A model generated the notes under the pieces. It had not been told where the DNA came from and ran no database searches. It worked only from the letters and a program-made list of their open reading frames with translations. Of a DNA stretch of 32,420 nucleotides, positions 1 to 8,492 are shown piece by piece. This DNA is from a virus, in IMG/VR virus record IMGVR_UViG_3300017990_000045, positions 1 to 32,420 of that record; one strand, given 5' to 3'. The translations under genes were made by a program, and so were the position numbers. The number at the start of each line of letters is the position of its first letter. The first letter of the stretch is position 1.

Positions 1-78
1 ATCAACAATAGTCCTCAATGGAACTGCAAAAGAAGTAACTGAAAGCAGCAGTCCTAAAAAAATAATGTACCTTAACAT
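1..78 (-). CDS. N-terminal fragment of an exported protein, truncated by the window edge
   Basis: An ATG preceded by AAAGGGG opens a frame that runs off the left edge of the window, giving 26 visible residues. They form a typical Sec signal peptide: a short basic start (MLRY), a hydrophobic core of about ten residues and a small-residue cleavage site (SFA) near residue 18. It starts 18 bases after the stop of the membrane coiled-coil gene, so it belongs to the same operon. The mature protein lies outside the window. A secreted lysis enzyme or another envelope protein would suit the position, but nothing visible proves either. Confidence 0.6.
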   Translation of the reverse strand, partial: MLRYIIFLGLLLSVTSFAVPLRTIVD

Positions 79-95
79 CGTAGTTACCCCTTTGT

Positions 96-359
96 TTAGT
101 GTTCTGATGTGTATTCTTCTATCTCTCTGATCTTTCGATGAGCAGCATGTATGTCTTTTTTGATCGCTTTTTGCTCGTGATCTAAAATTATTATCTTCTC
201 ATGGTCTGGTTTAACATCAGAGATCGCTTCTTTTATCACCGCTATGTCTGTCGTGGCAGTAGATACTTTATCGGTGTTCCTTTTAACTAACCAGATGAGC
301 AAGCCCATTCCGAATGTAATTAGCGTTAAAAGAATTTTGTCTAAAGAAAGTTCAATCAT
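96..359 (-). CDS. Small membrane-anchored coiled-coil protein (holin- or spanin-like candidate)
   Basis: This gene encodes 87 residues. Residues 8 to 25 form one hydrophobic segment (LLTLITFGMGLLIWLV) followed by KR. The rest is charged and helical with heptad-like spacing, which suggests a cytoplasmic or periplasmic coiled coil. It overlaps the end of the upstream lipoprotein gene by 8 bases. One membrane segment plus a coiled coil occurs in inner-membrane spanins, XhlA-like proteins and some phage holin accessory proteins. The position after the tail fibre and beside a lipoprotein suggests a lysis role, but no family signature settles it. Confidence 0.65.
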   Translation of the reverse strand: MIELSLDKILLTLITFGMGLLIWLVKRNTDKVSTATTDIAVIKEAISDVKPDHEKIIILDHEQKAIKKDIHAAHRKIREIEEYTSEH

Positions 360-1167
360 CTAACAAAAACACACTCCATATAAAAAGAATTGCTGGAGGG
401 GCGTCGTTCCAAGCAAACAACTCAAGAGGCTCAATAGGAATACGATCAGCAGGAAAATAAGTATCGTTCGAAAGGATTGAGATGGCCTTGGAATGATCTC
501 CATCCGTGTATCTGTGGAGGATCGTATGGTAGATTGGATTAGATGGTTCTGCATCGACGAGTTTTCGGATGAGTTGAAGTTCAATATCTCTAATGTATCC
601 ATACAATTTCCCTTTTGTTGCAATCCAATGACCAATCACATTGCCTTTGTACCCTTTGAACATATCTTTAAAATCAATCAAAGACATATGACGTGACGTA
701 AGATTTGCTTCAACGAAACTCTCTAGCAGGTATTTGAGCTGAGGAAGACGAGTGTACTCTTCCGGCCCTTCACCATATACCCAATCGTTTTGCTGCCCGT
801 AACTGTAAATCTGTTTGATCCCGTCAACGTCATCCATTGATATCAAAAAATTGATAGCAGATAACATGCCCTCAAGGCTAATACCGCTTCGACTTTCACC
901 AACAGGATAGACCTCGTAGACGTTCCTGTTCCATGTATTATTATACATGTGCTTATATAGAGGTTCCCACTTTACAGCGGAAGCGTATAACCCTACAAAC
1001 GTAAGCGCATCACCTGGCGTAGTTAATCTGTAAGGATCGTCACCTATCAAAGCCCTATAGGTGCGATCCTTCTCTTTTAGGTTTTCCAAATCGGTTACAG
1101 TCTCATGATCTTCGTGCTTTGAGCATGACGAGAGTAGGATTAGGATTGTTAGGAGTAGGTGTTTCAT
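352..1167 (-). CDS. Phage-encoded lipoprotein of unknown function
   Basis: The frame opens further upstream, but the ATG at 1167 overlaps the stop of the fibre gene as ATGA and begins exactly at a lipoprotein signal: MKH, a hydrophobic core, then LSSC with the lipidated cysteine at residue 15. I therefore chose this start, giving 271 residues. The mature protein is mostly helical and rich in aromatic and charged residues, with no motif I recognise. It is too long for a typical outer-membrane spanin subunit. Phage lipoproteins often alter the host envelope, for example in superinfection exclusion. Here that is inference from the signal alone. Confidence 0.75.
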   Translation of the reverse strand: MKHLLLTILILLSSCSKHEDHETVTDLENLKEKDRTYRALIGDDPYRLTTPGDALTFVGLYASAVKWEPLYKHMYNNTWNRNVYEVYPVGESRSGISLEGMLSAINFLISMDDVDGIKQIYSYGQQNDWVYGEGPEEYTRLPQLKYLLESFVEANLTSRHMSLIDFKDMFKGYKGNVIGHWIATKGKLYGYIRDIELQLIRKLVDAEPSNPIYHTILHRYTDGDHSKAISILSNDTYFPADRIPIEPLELFAWNDAPPAILFIWSVFLLDD

Positions 1168-3425
1168 TCGTCTACCACCCATGAGATTGATCCACCATTT
1201 ATAGCAGCAACATTCACACCCGTACCTGAATAGTTGAAATTGTTACACGAAAATGTTCCATCCGATGCTACCGTAATTCTACTCACAATCGAGATTGATG
1301 CTGTGTTAGCGGAATATATCGTCTCTGTAGGCCTATACTGAGTTGGTATAAAACCAGAAGCAGAGGCCGGGCCTATTTTGGATGTTGTAGTCATTGCTTG
1401 CCATGTCAAAGTAACCAAACTTCCAACCTTAGCAATTCTTAAAACAGGCTGTGCTGCATCAAAATCACCGCTTGATGAGATATCTAGTTCCTCATACTTG
1501 TATGAAGGAACAAGCCCCGCCCTATCCTCGGTTGCTATGCTAAACCCCGTGATAGCGCTGCCAAGGTATTCTTTAGATAGAACTGGTTCAGCAAAAAAAT
1601 ATGATTTATCCTCACCGCCCTCTATATTCCATGTAGCAGAACCACCTGTTGTTGCACCAAAAGCCTGAATATCAACATAATCAGTAGTACCATTAAAATG
1701 AATTACTACACTTCCTACTGAAACATAGGAATCCATTATATTGTCAGCGGATGAATCTCCACTAAAACGTGTACCATATTTTACACTTACGCCGTTTTTA
1801 TGAATCTGTGAGTGCGCTCTAAATAAACCAACACTAGCTCCTGCATCAATAGTAACTCCCCATTTTATGCTATAGTATCCTTCCTTTGTTGGTTGGAATC
1901 TATAGTTGGTCGTTGAATCAAAATAGTTACCGAAGTCCCATTCTTCGGTATCATATTCTACTACGGCAGGAGTACCGTAAGTTAAACCAGTCTGGTCTGT
2001 TGAAGCATACGCCGATACTCTGTTAAAAGCTAAATCAGGCGCACTTGCAAGGTAAACATCTGGAGCGTACTTCGTAGCCCATGTTGGTTTTGAGGCTAAT
2101 GCTACGTTAAAGGTTATCAGTGTATTAGAAAGAGAACCGCCTTGTGGCTGAGCATATACATCGTTGTCTCCAGACCCGTTAACAGTTTCACATTGGGCAG
2201 TATATATAGAACCAGAAGTCGTCGAACAAGCTAATGCTTGTCTGGCACCAGTATCCCAACTAACTCCAGATATTTCCATTTCTAGTTTTGAAGTAGTTGC
2301 GTCATACGAAGCGTAGACATTACCTGTTAATCTCCACTCACCAGTTGCGGTTTGATAGGGTACTAGATTTGCTAAATAAGAAAACCCAGACAAATTAGCT
2401 GTAATCGTGACTTCACTTTCGTCATAACTAGGCCAACGAGGGTCTGGAGCTGTAACAATGTCCTTAACTCCCATGTGGATATCATCAAGATACAAGGGGT
2501 TAGCATTTGAATCTGCTTCAAAAATTAAGATTAAGTTTGTGCCTTGAGCCGGACAAGGAAATGTATTTATAGCCGTAGTCCATTTTGTAGATTCGACAAG
2601 GTATTTTTCTTCGCCAATAACTGACGAGCCATTCCAAGCATAGAATTTAATGTTGTCTTCGCCGCCTTTGTACGGAGCAAAAATCCCACATAGTTTTCCA
2701 TCTAATCCTGCTTGAACAGTTATTGTTGCGCTTTGGAGTTTTTCAGTTGCAGAGCTTGCATCCCACAAGCCAGATTTTTCACCGTTATAGACATGGGTTG
2801 CTGAGGTAACGATAGTGAAAGTCGAAGCACCCGTCTTAGTCCAGTTGCCATCGTCTCCAAGCTCGAAATCCCAGTTATAATCCTGAAGGACATTGATGCC
2901 ACCTCCGGCTCCACCGCCAGAACCAATGCGTCTAACCGTAGTTCCATCGTTACTGAAGACCAGAGCTTCGTCTGTCTCAGACCATCCGATAGTGGCGTTA
3001 TTTGCCCCGTTGTTGGCCTTAAAAGTTATGGTTTGATCAGCGTCGGTGTCGTCTCCAACGTCCACTGAGTCGGTGTTTAGCACCACTGACGCATCATTGT
3101 CGATTGAGACATTACCGCTTGCATCTACACCAAGAGCAGGATCGTTTGGAGATGCACCTGTGTCAAAGTAGAAAGATTTTATGCCTGCCGAGCCATCACC
3201 GACTCCAAAGTTATTCTTGTTGAAGCCCATGTCTCCGGTCGAGCCATCGACGGTCATCTTAGCGTTTGGCGAGAGGCCAGTATCAAACTCAATGGACTTG
3301 TCGTCTGATGTGCCTGTGCCAATCATTAACTGGTCTTTTGAAATCCTCTCATAACCTGCTGCAAAAGCAACCGTAGCTATGAGAAACGCAACTAAGGATA
3401 GAACGTATTTTTGTCTCTTATTCAT
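1164..3425 (-). CDS. Large tail fibre with an N-terminal signal peptide, CBM-like and C1q-like domains
   Basis: The product has 753 residues. Residues 1 to 22 look like a Sec signal peptide: KRQK, a hydrophobic core, and AFA before AG. Residues about 40 to 110 carry two imperfect copies of a motif around FDTG-SPN. A glycine-rich linker at about 168 to 176 leads to a jelly-roll-like region that opens with a WDFELG motif and closes with LYLDDIHMG near 320, resembling CBM4/9-type carbohydrate-binding folds. A C1q/TNF-like block occupies roughly 490 to 620, and a distinct tip domain ends the chain. The product probably binds the host surface. It sits between the fibre-associated gene and the lipoprotein. 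A Sec signal is odd for a virion protein assembled in the cytoplasm. Confidence 0.8.
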   Translation of the reverse strand: MNKRQKYVLSLVAFLIATVAFAAGYERISKDQLMIGTGTSDDKSIEFDTGLSPNAKMTVDGSTGDMGFNKNNFGVGDGSAGIKSFYFDTGASPNDPALGVDASGNVSIDNDASVVLNTDSVDVGDDTDADQTITFKANNGANNATIGWSETDEALVFSNDGTTVRRIGSGGGAGGGINVLQDYNWDFELGDDGNWTKTGASTFTIVTSATHVYNGEKSGLWDASSATEKLQSATITVQAGLDGKLCGIFAPYKGGEDNIKFYAWNGSSVIGEEKYLVESTKWTTAINTFPCPAQGTNLILIFEADSNANPLYLDDIHMGVKDIVTAPDPRWPSYDESEVTITANLSGFSYLANLVPYQTATGEWRLTGNVYASYDATTSKLEMEISGVSWDTGARQALACSTTSGSIYTAQCETVNGSGDNDVYAQPQGGSLSNTLITFNVALASKPTWATKYAPDVYLASAPDLAFNRVSAYASTDQTGLTYGTPAVVEYDTEEWDFGNYFDSTTNYRFQPTKEGYYSIKWGVTIDAGASVGLFRAHSQIHKNGVSVKYGTRFSGDSSADNIMDSYVSVGSVVIHFNGTTDYVDIQAFGATTGGSATWNIEGGEDKSYFFAEPVLSKEYLGSAITGFSIATEDRAGLVPSYKYEELDISSSGDFDAAQPVLRIAKVGSLVTLTWQAMTTTSKIGPASASGFIPTQYRPTETIYSANTASISIVSRITVASDGTFSCNNFNYSGTGVNVAAINGGSISWVVDE

Positions 3426-3428
3426 TGA

Positions 3429-4055
3429 TTAAACCTCCGAGATAGTATCAGTGATAGGCCCTTTTTTACCTGCCGGAACAGCAGACTGATCGACCTCTGA
3501 ATTAGTAGATGCTCCAAAACGACAGCCGAATACTTTGGCGTATTCTGCCGCTGCATTCTGAAGGATAACAACATCACTTCCGCCTGTCCAACCTGTGAAG
3601 CGACCGTAGTTTATTTCTATTCCTTCGGCTTCGACGCTAAACGCAGACGTAGGTGCTCCTCCACCTTTTGAGTAGACAACACCTGGAGCAATATCGATTC
3701 TCCACCTTGCTTTTGTCAAACTTATCGCCGTGTTAAGGGCTTCACCCTCTTTGACAAGCACCCAAAGATCAGTTCCCAAAGCAACGTCATTGACCGCCGC
3801 TTGCAAAGTTGCATGAGTAGCATCAGCGCCAGAGCCGATAACTACAGGGTATTTTCCTGCAAAAGAATCTGTCTGAGATTCAAAGTATTTATTCCACTCA
3901 TCCTGACGGAAGAAAAGCCAGTTCATGAACTCATAAGGTGGCCTTTCATCAGCAGCCCAAGCTGAGATTTTCTTAGCGGACGAAGGTTCAATAATGTTTA
4001 GACTGGGATTAGGGTTCCCTACCGCCCAATCTAAGTGCGAAGTTGGTTTAGCCAT
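3429..4055 (-). CDS. Tail fibre-associated protein with a beta-helix-like segment
   Basis: This gene encodes 208 residues. The first 65 residues contain the block PPYEFMNWLFFRQDEWNKYF, a pattern seen near the N terminus of many phage fibre and baseplate-attached proteins. Residues from about 70 to 190 have short beta repeats (ATLQAAVNDV, WRIDIAPG, IEINYGRFTG) like a pectin-lyase-type right-handed helix. It lies between the DUF2612-like gene and the large fibre gene. A role as adaptor or short fibre linking the baseplate to the receptor-binding fibre fits, and I infer that from position and composition. Confidence 0.7.
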   Translation of the reverse strand: MAKPTSHLDWAVGNPNPSLNIIEPSSAKKISAWAADERPPYEFMNWLFFRQDEWNKYFESQTDSFAGKYPVVIGSGADATHATLQAAVNDVALGTDLWVLVKEGEALNTAISLTKARWRIDIAPGVVYSKGGGAPTSAFSVEAEGIEINYGRFTGWTGGSDVVILQNAAAEYAKVFGCRFGASTNSEVDQSAVPAGKKGPITDTISEV

Positions 4056-4069
4056 ATCGGTTTACTCCC

Positions 4070-4783
4070 TTACGTTGTTACTAGCGTTCCACCTACTAGC
4101 GGATCTCGTACAGTTCCGAAGCCACGCCTATCGACCGACTGCCCGTCAAAAGCAAAAGGGATCAACTGTCTGTGGATTCTAGCAAATTTACCGCCAGCGT
4201 TTGCATCTAATGTATTTCCAAAGCCCAACGCAGCAGCGTCAGCATTACTACCTGCACAAGCAAAAGAATCGTCATTTTCTGAAAAACTCACAAGGTAATC
4301 TATCCGTATTCCTGCTGCTGCAACTTTTTGAAGGTTTTCATACAGGAAGATAACATCGTCTGGATCGCTGCTTGGGTCTAAATCTCGGTCTGCTGCAAGA
4401 AGTACAGATGCACGAGTCAAATTCTGATAAAAGACCACATCGGCCTCTGCCAAAAGTTTCAGAACTGTGATCAGTTTTTCCGGTGCACCTTGAGAAGTGT
4501 TCTGCCCAATCTTGACATAAAGCAAAACCCTATATCTCTCGTCAGATAGGCCGGATTCTCGCTCCAAGTCAACAATGGTTCCTAAAAGATCAAGCTGCTT
4601 ACCTTCGGCTGTAGAAATAGCTCGACCTAAAATTAGAGAAAAAGTCACGTCCTCTAAATCTTGAAATTGATCGGCTAAGGCTTCAATGATACCTTCTGTT
4701 TTTTCTTTGCCTTTATATCTCTCAAGAAGCCTCGCAAGAGCGTCCTCTACGTGAGTTGAGATTGTGGTAATTTCTTGAGCCAT
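4070..4783 (-). CDS. DUF2612-like baseplate protein (tail protein I / gp53-like role)
   Basis: The product is 237 residues long. The N-terminal 120 residues are helical and contain the pattern ISTAEGKQLDLLGTIVDLER followed by SDERYRVLLYVKI, which is typical of DUF2612 phage proteins found directly after the J-like baseplate protein. The C-terminal part is rich in Gly, Asp and Phe (FACAGSNADAAALGFGNT), a layout often seen at the fibre-binding end. By gene order it should sit between the wedge ring and the fibres. It starts 10 bases after the J-like gene ends. Confidence 0.75.
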   Translation of the reverse strand: MAQEITTISTHVEDALARLLERYKGKEKTEGIIEALADQFQDLEDVTFSLILGRAISTAEGKQLDLLGTIVDLERESGLSDERYRVLLYVKIGQNTSQGAPEKLITVLKLLAEADVVFYQNLTRASVLLAADRDLDPSSDPDDVIFLYENLQKVAAAGIRIDYLVSFSENDDSFACAGSNADAAALGFGNTLDANAGGKFARIHRQLIPFAFDGQSVDRRGFGTVRDPLVGGTLVTT

Positions 4784-4793
4784 TAGATCACCC

Positions 4794-6887
4794 TTAGAGC
4801 ACAGTAATAGTTGTTCTTGAAGTATCCCACTTGCTTACTTCCCTAGATGAAATCTCAATGTTGTCGTCTCGGCCTCCGTATGAAACTGTATGAGTGCCTG
4901 TTCCTGCATTGTTGAAAGGAACAGGATCACCGCCTCGCTCAGTGGCAACTTGAAAAGTGTCTGTCCCTGCACTAACCACATGATAGATCACTCCGGCAGA
5001 AATGCCATCAGGCAAAGTTCCGGTAGATGAGAACGTGACCCTGTTGTTGTCTATAAGTCCGTGAGATGCCTTTGTAAACTCAAGATCGCCAGCATTATCC
5101 GCAGCGGTAACGGTTGTAGAACCTGCCACTGGCATCGCAGCGGCTCCAATTCTTACCACAACATCTAAAATTCCTGGAACACTTGAGAAGGAGCAAACCA
5201 ACTGAATGTAGACAATAACATCCTTGCCGATTCCTAAGCTATTACCGTGAGCAACGATCAAGTCTCTAACTTGTTCTGCTCCATCACTCGGGAACTCATT
5301 CGCATCAACTGTAAGGTCGACTTCGCAGTGTATTTCGACGCCATCTGGTCGGCTGAACTTTACGGTTTGAGCAAAGCCTTGAGAATCATTGACTGTTTTA
5401 GAAATATCGCCTATCGTTTCGATACCTGCTGCTACAACATCAAAGACTTCCTCTGCGATTTCGTCTTCATCTCCACCTTCTACCACTATGTCAACTGAGT
5501 GAGGTGGTCGTTCATCTTGATCTTCGATTGAGGAATTGTTGGTAAATACCACTACGGCAGTCACTTCGTTAATAGCGATCAAAGCAGCACGTATGGCTTC
5601 CGGTGTGGCTTTACCTGCAATGGCTATCTCGTCCAAACGCCTTAGTTTCAACGCTTGGTCAGATTCGACCTCTGTTCCTACGTCTATGTCCAAGGCATTT
5701 GTGCAACTATCCCAACCGCTTACAGGGGTTTCTATCACTGTCAAAGTTCCTGCAGGGGCTTGAACCTCACCTGCCTCCTCGGCAGTAACAGAAACGTCGA
5801 TCTGTGGGTAAACACCCTCAGTGGTGGTCGAAGTCGTGATGGTTAAGTCTCCTGCGCTGCGACCTTGAACTGTTGTATTGAAAGTAAACCCTGTGTCTCC
5901 ATCTGAAAAATCCGCAAGTGCGCCAGCCACCGCTGCCACATAGCTAATCTGAGACCCGATAGCTGACGCAGAAGAGATTGCTGCATCCGCTTGAAGCGCA
6001 GCAGCGACCTTGGTAGCGACTACAGAGGCAGAATCGCCAGTATTGATAGTCGTTATTTCTACAGCCCTGTCCATCGCAGCAGCTCCGGCAGGTATGGTTG
6101 AGCCAGAATCATCTACGTCAATCCAAAACCCTATTGAACCTCCGACCTCGTTAATTCTGAACCACGTTTGATCTAAGGAAGCAGCAACGTCAGCAACCGT
6201 ATCTATTGTTCCTTTTTCTAATGCTCTCAGAAGGTTAGCGTCTACAGCAATTTCAGGCTGAGGACTTAGCCCATTGTCACCTTGGAATAAGATAGTGAAG
6301 CCGGAAGAAAATGAGCCAGAAACTGACACAGCATCGATCTCGTCCAACGCCTCCAGTGCTGCCTCTACGTCAGCGTCCGTGGCAGTTTCATCTAAAGCTG
6401 AAGTTGGAACTCCATTGAAACTGAGTATGAATGTTCCTGTGTCTGGAACTTGAAGGAACGAGATTAGTTGCTCTTCATCTGTTCCCGCTTGGATAGTGGC
6501 ATCTGCGTCCGTGATAAATCTTGCATCCTCATTTCCTTGGACTGAAATCACTGAGTTTAAAGGGATCAGCGTACCTGCGTCACCTATCAAAGTGAGGACA
6601 CCCACAGACTTAGTTGCGCTTTTTCTGTTCGTTCCAGTAATAGCCACTACATTGTCAAGAGGCACACCTTCTGAAGTATCAGGATATTGGCTGTTATAGA
6701 CCTCTTCGAGAAGTTCCCAAACTAATGCTTCTCTTTCAGAAACGATGCCAATGATCTGACCAAGTATGCTCCTTGCATCTAAGTTTATTGACTTTCCAAA
6801 GGTGCTTTGAAAGGAAGTTTCTAATTCTGTCTTAATGTCTGAGGCTCTTTTGATGTTTAAGCCACTTGTTGATAGTCCAAAACTCAT
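4794..6887 (-). CDS. Baseplate J-like wedge protein with inserted beta domains
   Basis: The product has 697 residues, against about 350 to 480 for ordinary J-like proteins. The N terminus (residues 1 to 120) has the J-family pattern of FGKSINLDARSILGQI, then LEEVYNSQYPDTSEG and LDNVVAITG. The extra length comes from beta modules. One near 150 to 220 has the form SFNGVPTSALDE, EAALEALDEI and FTILFQGDNG. Another near 600 to 680 contains SHGLIDNNRVTFSSTG and GVIYHVVS. The J core resumes around 380 to 590 with ALKLRRLDEIAIAGKATPEA. In contractile tails this protein dimerises to form the wedge ring. It overlaps the gp25-like gene by 4 bases. Confidence 0.85.
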   Translation of the reverse strand: MSFGLSTSGLNIKRASDIKTELETSFQSTFGKSINLDARSILGQIIGIVSEREALVWELLEEVYNSQYPDTSEGVPLDNVVAITGTNRKSATKSVGVLTLIGDAGTLIPLNSVISVQGNEDARFITDADATIQAGTDEEQLISFLQVPDTGTFILSFNGVPTSALDETATDADVEAALEALDEIDAVSVSGSFSSGFTILFQGDNGLSPQPEIAVDANLLRALEKGTIDTVADVAASLDQTWFRINEVGGSIGFWIDVDDSGSTIPAGAAAMDRAVEITTINTGDSASVVATKVAAALQADAAISSASAIGSQISYVAAVAGALADFSDGDTGFTFNTTVQGRSAGDLTITTSTTTEGVYPQIDVSVTAEEAGEVQAPAGTLTVIETPVSGWDSCTNALDIDVGTEVESDQALKLRRLDEIAIAGKATPEAIRAALIAINEVTAVVVFTNNSSIEDQDERPPHSVDIVVEGGDEDEIAEEVFDVVAAGIETIGDISKTVNDSQGFAQTVKFSRPDGVEIHCEVDLTVDANEFPSDGAEQVRDLIVAHGNSLGIGKDVIVYIQLVCSFSSVPGILDVVVRIGAAAMPVAGSTTVTAADNAGDLEFTKASHGLIDNNRVTFSSTGTLPDGISAGVIYHVVSAGTDTFQVATERGGDPVPFNNAGTGTHTVSYGGRDDNIEISSREVSKWDTSRTTITVL

Positions 6888-7243
6888 ATCGTCAGCACCT
6901 CGCTAAAGTCGATTACGCCATCTGTTGAAACTGCTTCAAGTGTAACAGTTAACTCTCTCAAAGATGAGTCAATATCTAACTGAAACTGTGAGAGTTCTAA
7001 AATACCTGGAGTATTTAGAATCTCATTTTTGAAAGCAGACTCGATTGCTATTGGATTAGGATTTTTCTTGAAAACTTCTTGATAGTAGGGAACGCCTATT
7101 GTTGTGTCCAAGAACCACTCGCCGAAGAAGGTAGTCAGTCGCTGCCTAAGTAGTTGTGTCACTTCATCAGCCCCATTGACGAAAGACAGGTTGCTCGACT
7201 CTACATAAATATCTCCATCTTCAGTCTGTCTAATATCTGTCAT
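6884..7243 (-). CDS. gp25/GpW-like baseplate wedge protein
   Basis: This 119-residue protein matches the gp25-like (DUF2634-type) wedge family. It has GDIYVESSNLSFVNGADEV, then the conserved helix VTQLLRQRLTTFFGEWFLDTTIGVPY, and a C-terminal beta part. The arginine-rich helix and the phrase ending in GEWFLD are the strongest marks. In contractile injection systems gp25 anchors the first sheath ring to the wedge. Its place between the spike region and the J-like gene is canonical. Its stop overlaps the next start, implying translational coupling. Confidence 0.85.
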   Translation of the reverse strand: MTDIRQTEDGDIYVESSNLSFVNGADEVTQLLRQRLTTFFGEWFLDTTIGVPYYQEVFKKNPNPIAIESAFKNEILNTPGILELSQFQLDIDSSLRELTVTLEAVSTDGVIDFSEVLTI

Positions 7244-7785
7244 TGTGTCGCCCTCGCTGTGTCTACCAGTGATTTAGGTGGTGAATCTGAGTCCAAACCA
7301 CTTGTAGTGATCGTCAATAGTAAAAACGCCTCTCTGAACTTGATAGGAAATTCACTGTCCAGTGCGTTTGCTGTGGGGGGGGCTGAAACTAATTCTTTAA
7401 TTTTGTTCTTCGCAGCCAGAATTGAAGGTGGGTCTATCGTAGTCGTATTGACCACTGACCACGTTGTACTGGGCGAAGGGCTACCGATGTATGACCCTGC
7501 CGCTACAACCGCTACAGACGCGAGTATGGCGGTCTCCCACGCATCTGCAAAAGCAGTTATGCCAGCCAAAGCATTTCCTGTCGGTGTTAGCGTAATTAAC
7601 TGTGCTTCAAACACAGTTTTATTAAAAGTAAAAGACAGACCTGCCCCCCCCATACCGTTTAGGCCCATCTTATTAGTCACACGACTATCTACCCAGCTAG
7701 CGAAATTACCCGCCCAAGAATTATTGGCGACCTTGGGTAAGGCTGCGAAGGTTGACTGCCAGATTGGTAGTGCATCTATCGTCAC
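7240..7785 (-). CDS. Baseplate-region protein of unknown function
   Basis: This gene encodes 181 residues from a GTG start that overlaps the stop of the spike gene. The sequence is rich in Ala, Thr and Ser, with a central aromatic and glycine patch (NKMGLNGMGGAGLSFTFN) and a C-terminal helical segment. There is no signal peptide or membrane span. Its position between the spike and the gp25-like wedge, with overlaps on both sides, makes a structural baseplate role likely. I cannot place it in a named family. A G8 run at + strand 7374-7381 and a C8 run at 7645-7652 lie in the gene and could attract sequencing errors. Confidence 0.7.
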   Translation of the reverse strand: MTIDALPIWQSTFAALPKVANNSWAGNFASWVDSRVTNKMGLNGMGGAGLSFTFNKTVFEAQLITLTPTGNALAGITAFADAWETAILASVAVVAAGSYIGSPSPSTTWSVVNTTTIDPPSILAAKNKIKELVSAPPTANALDSEFPIKFREAFLLLTITTSGLDSDSPPKSLVDTARATQ

Positions 7786-8492
7786 GACTTCATTCCATCA
7801 ACTAAGGCTTTAATCACTGCATACTCTGCTGCGTTTATCGGAGGACCACTAGGCCCGACCGCTGTAGGATGAGTATGTGCAATGTCTTTATCTAAATGTT
7901 GACTGATTAAATCAACTAATTCTCCGGTCAATCCTTTCAACTTCAATTTACCTGCTTTGTCCACGGTCAACTCAGCGATAAGATTCTTTATTGTCACTGT
8001 TCCATCTTCCAAAAGAAGAACATCAGCAGCGGCGTTCTTGACATGAAGTGCGCCATCCTGCACAGCCACAGGTGGGATTGTCAGTGGATAGCCGCCGAGC
8101 ATGAAAAAGCCATCTGACAAACTATGCTTGCGTGGGTCTTGTGGGTCTTGACTTCCACCGTATGTCTTGTAGCGGTCAATAGAACGCTCTGAAAAGATCA
8201 AAAGACCGAGATCATCCTTTTTGATCGGCAAGTGGACATAGGCCGATAGAGTCCGAGGGAAGCAAACCGGAACAGCATTGCAAACTGGAAGATCGACCAC
8301 TTCACCGTCTTTAAATTTTCGCTTTAAAAGGGGTTGCACATCTGCCTGACCAGTTTTGGAGTCATAACTGACTATTTTTGCAGGAATAGCGGTATGCAGC
8401 TCGCATAATCTCGACTCAAAAGCGTCCTGTAGAACCTGCGCCCAAGATGGAGATTCAGTTAATGTTGTTCCTGTGGTATCTAAATCAGCCAA
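7782..8492 (-). CDS. Gp138-like baseplate spike (membrane-piercing tip)
   Basis: The product has 236 residues. The N-terminal OB-fold region shows the Gp138 pattern IPAKIVSYDSKTGQADVQPL, PVCFPRT, and DDLGLLIFSERSIDRY. Residues 140 to 200 give a repetitive beta spine (VTIKNLIAELTVDKAGKLKLKG) that should form the trimeric needle. An HTH motif at AHTHPTAVG resembles the iron-binding HxH of other phage spike tips. The start is a TTG preceded by GGAGG. A stop codon two codons upstream rules out any longer frame. The spike sits under the hub and pierces the outer membrane on contraction. Confidence 0.8.
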   Translation of the reverse strand: MADLDTTGTTLTESPSWAQVLQDAFESRLCELHTAIPAKIVSYDSKTGQADVQPLLKRKFKDGEVVDLPVCNAVPVCFPRTLSAYVHLPIKKDDLGLLIFSERSIDRYKTYGGSQDPQDPRKHSLSDGFFMLGGYPLTIPPVAVQDGALHVKNAAADVLLLEDGTVTIKNLIAELTVDKAGKLKLKGLTGELVDLISQHLDKDIAHTHPTAVGPSGPPINAAEYAVIKALVDGMKS

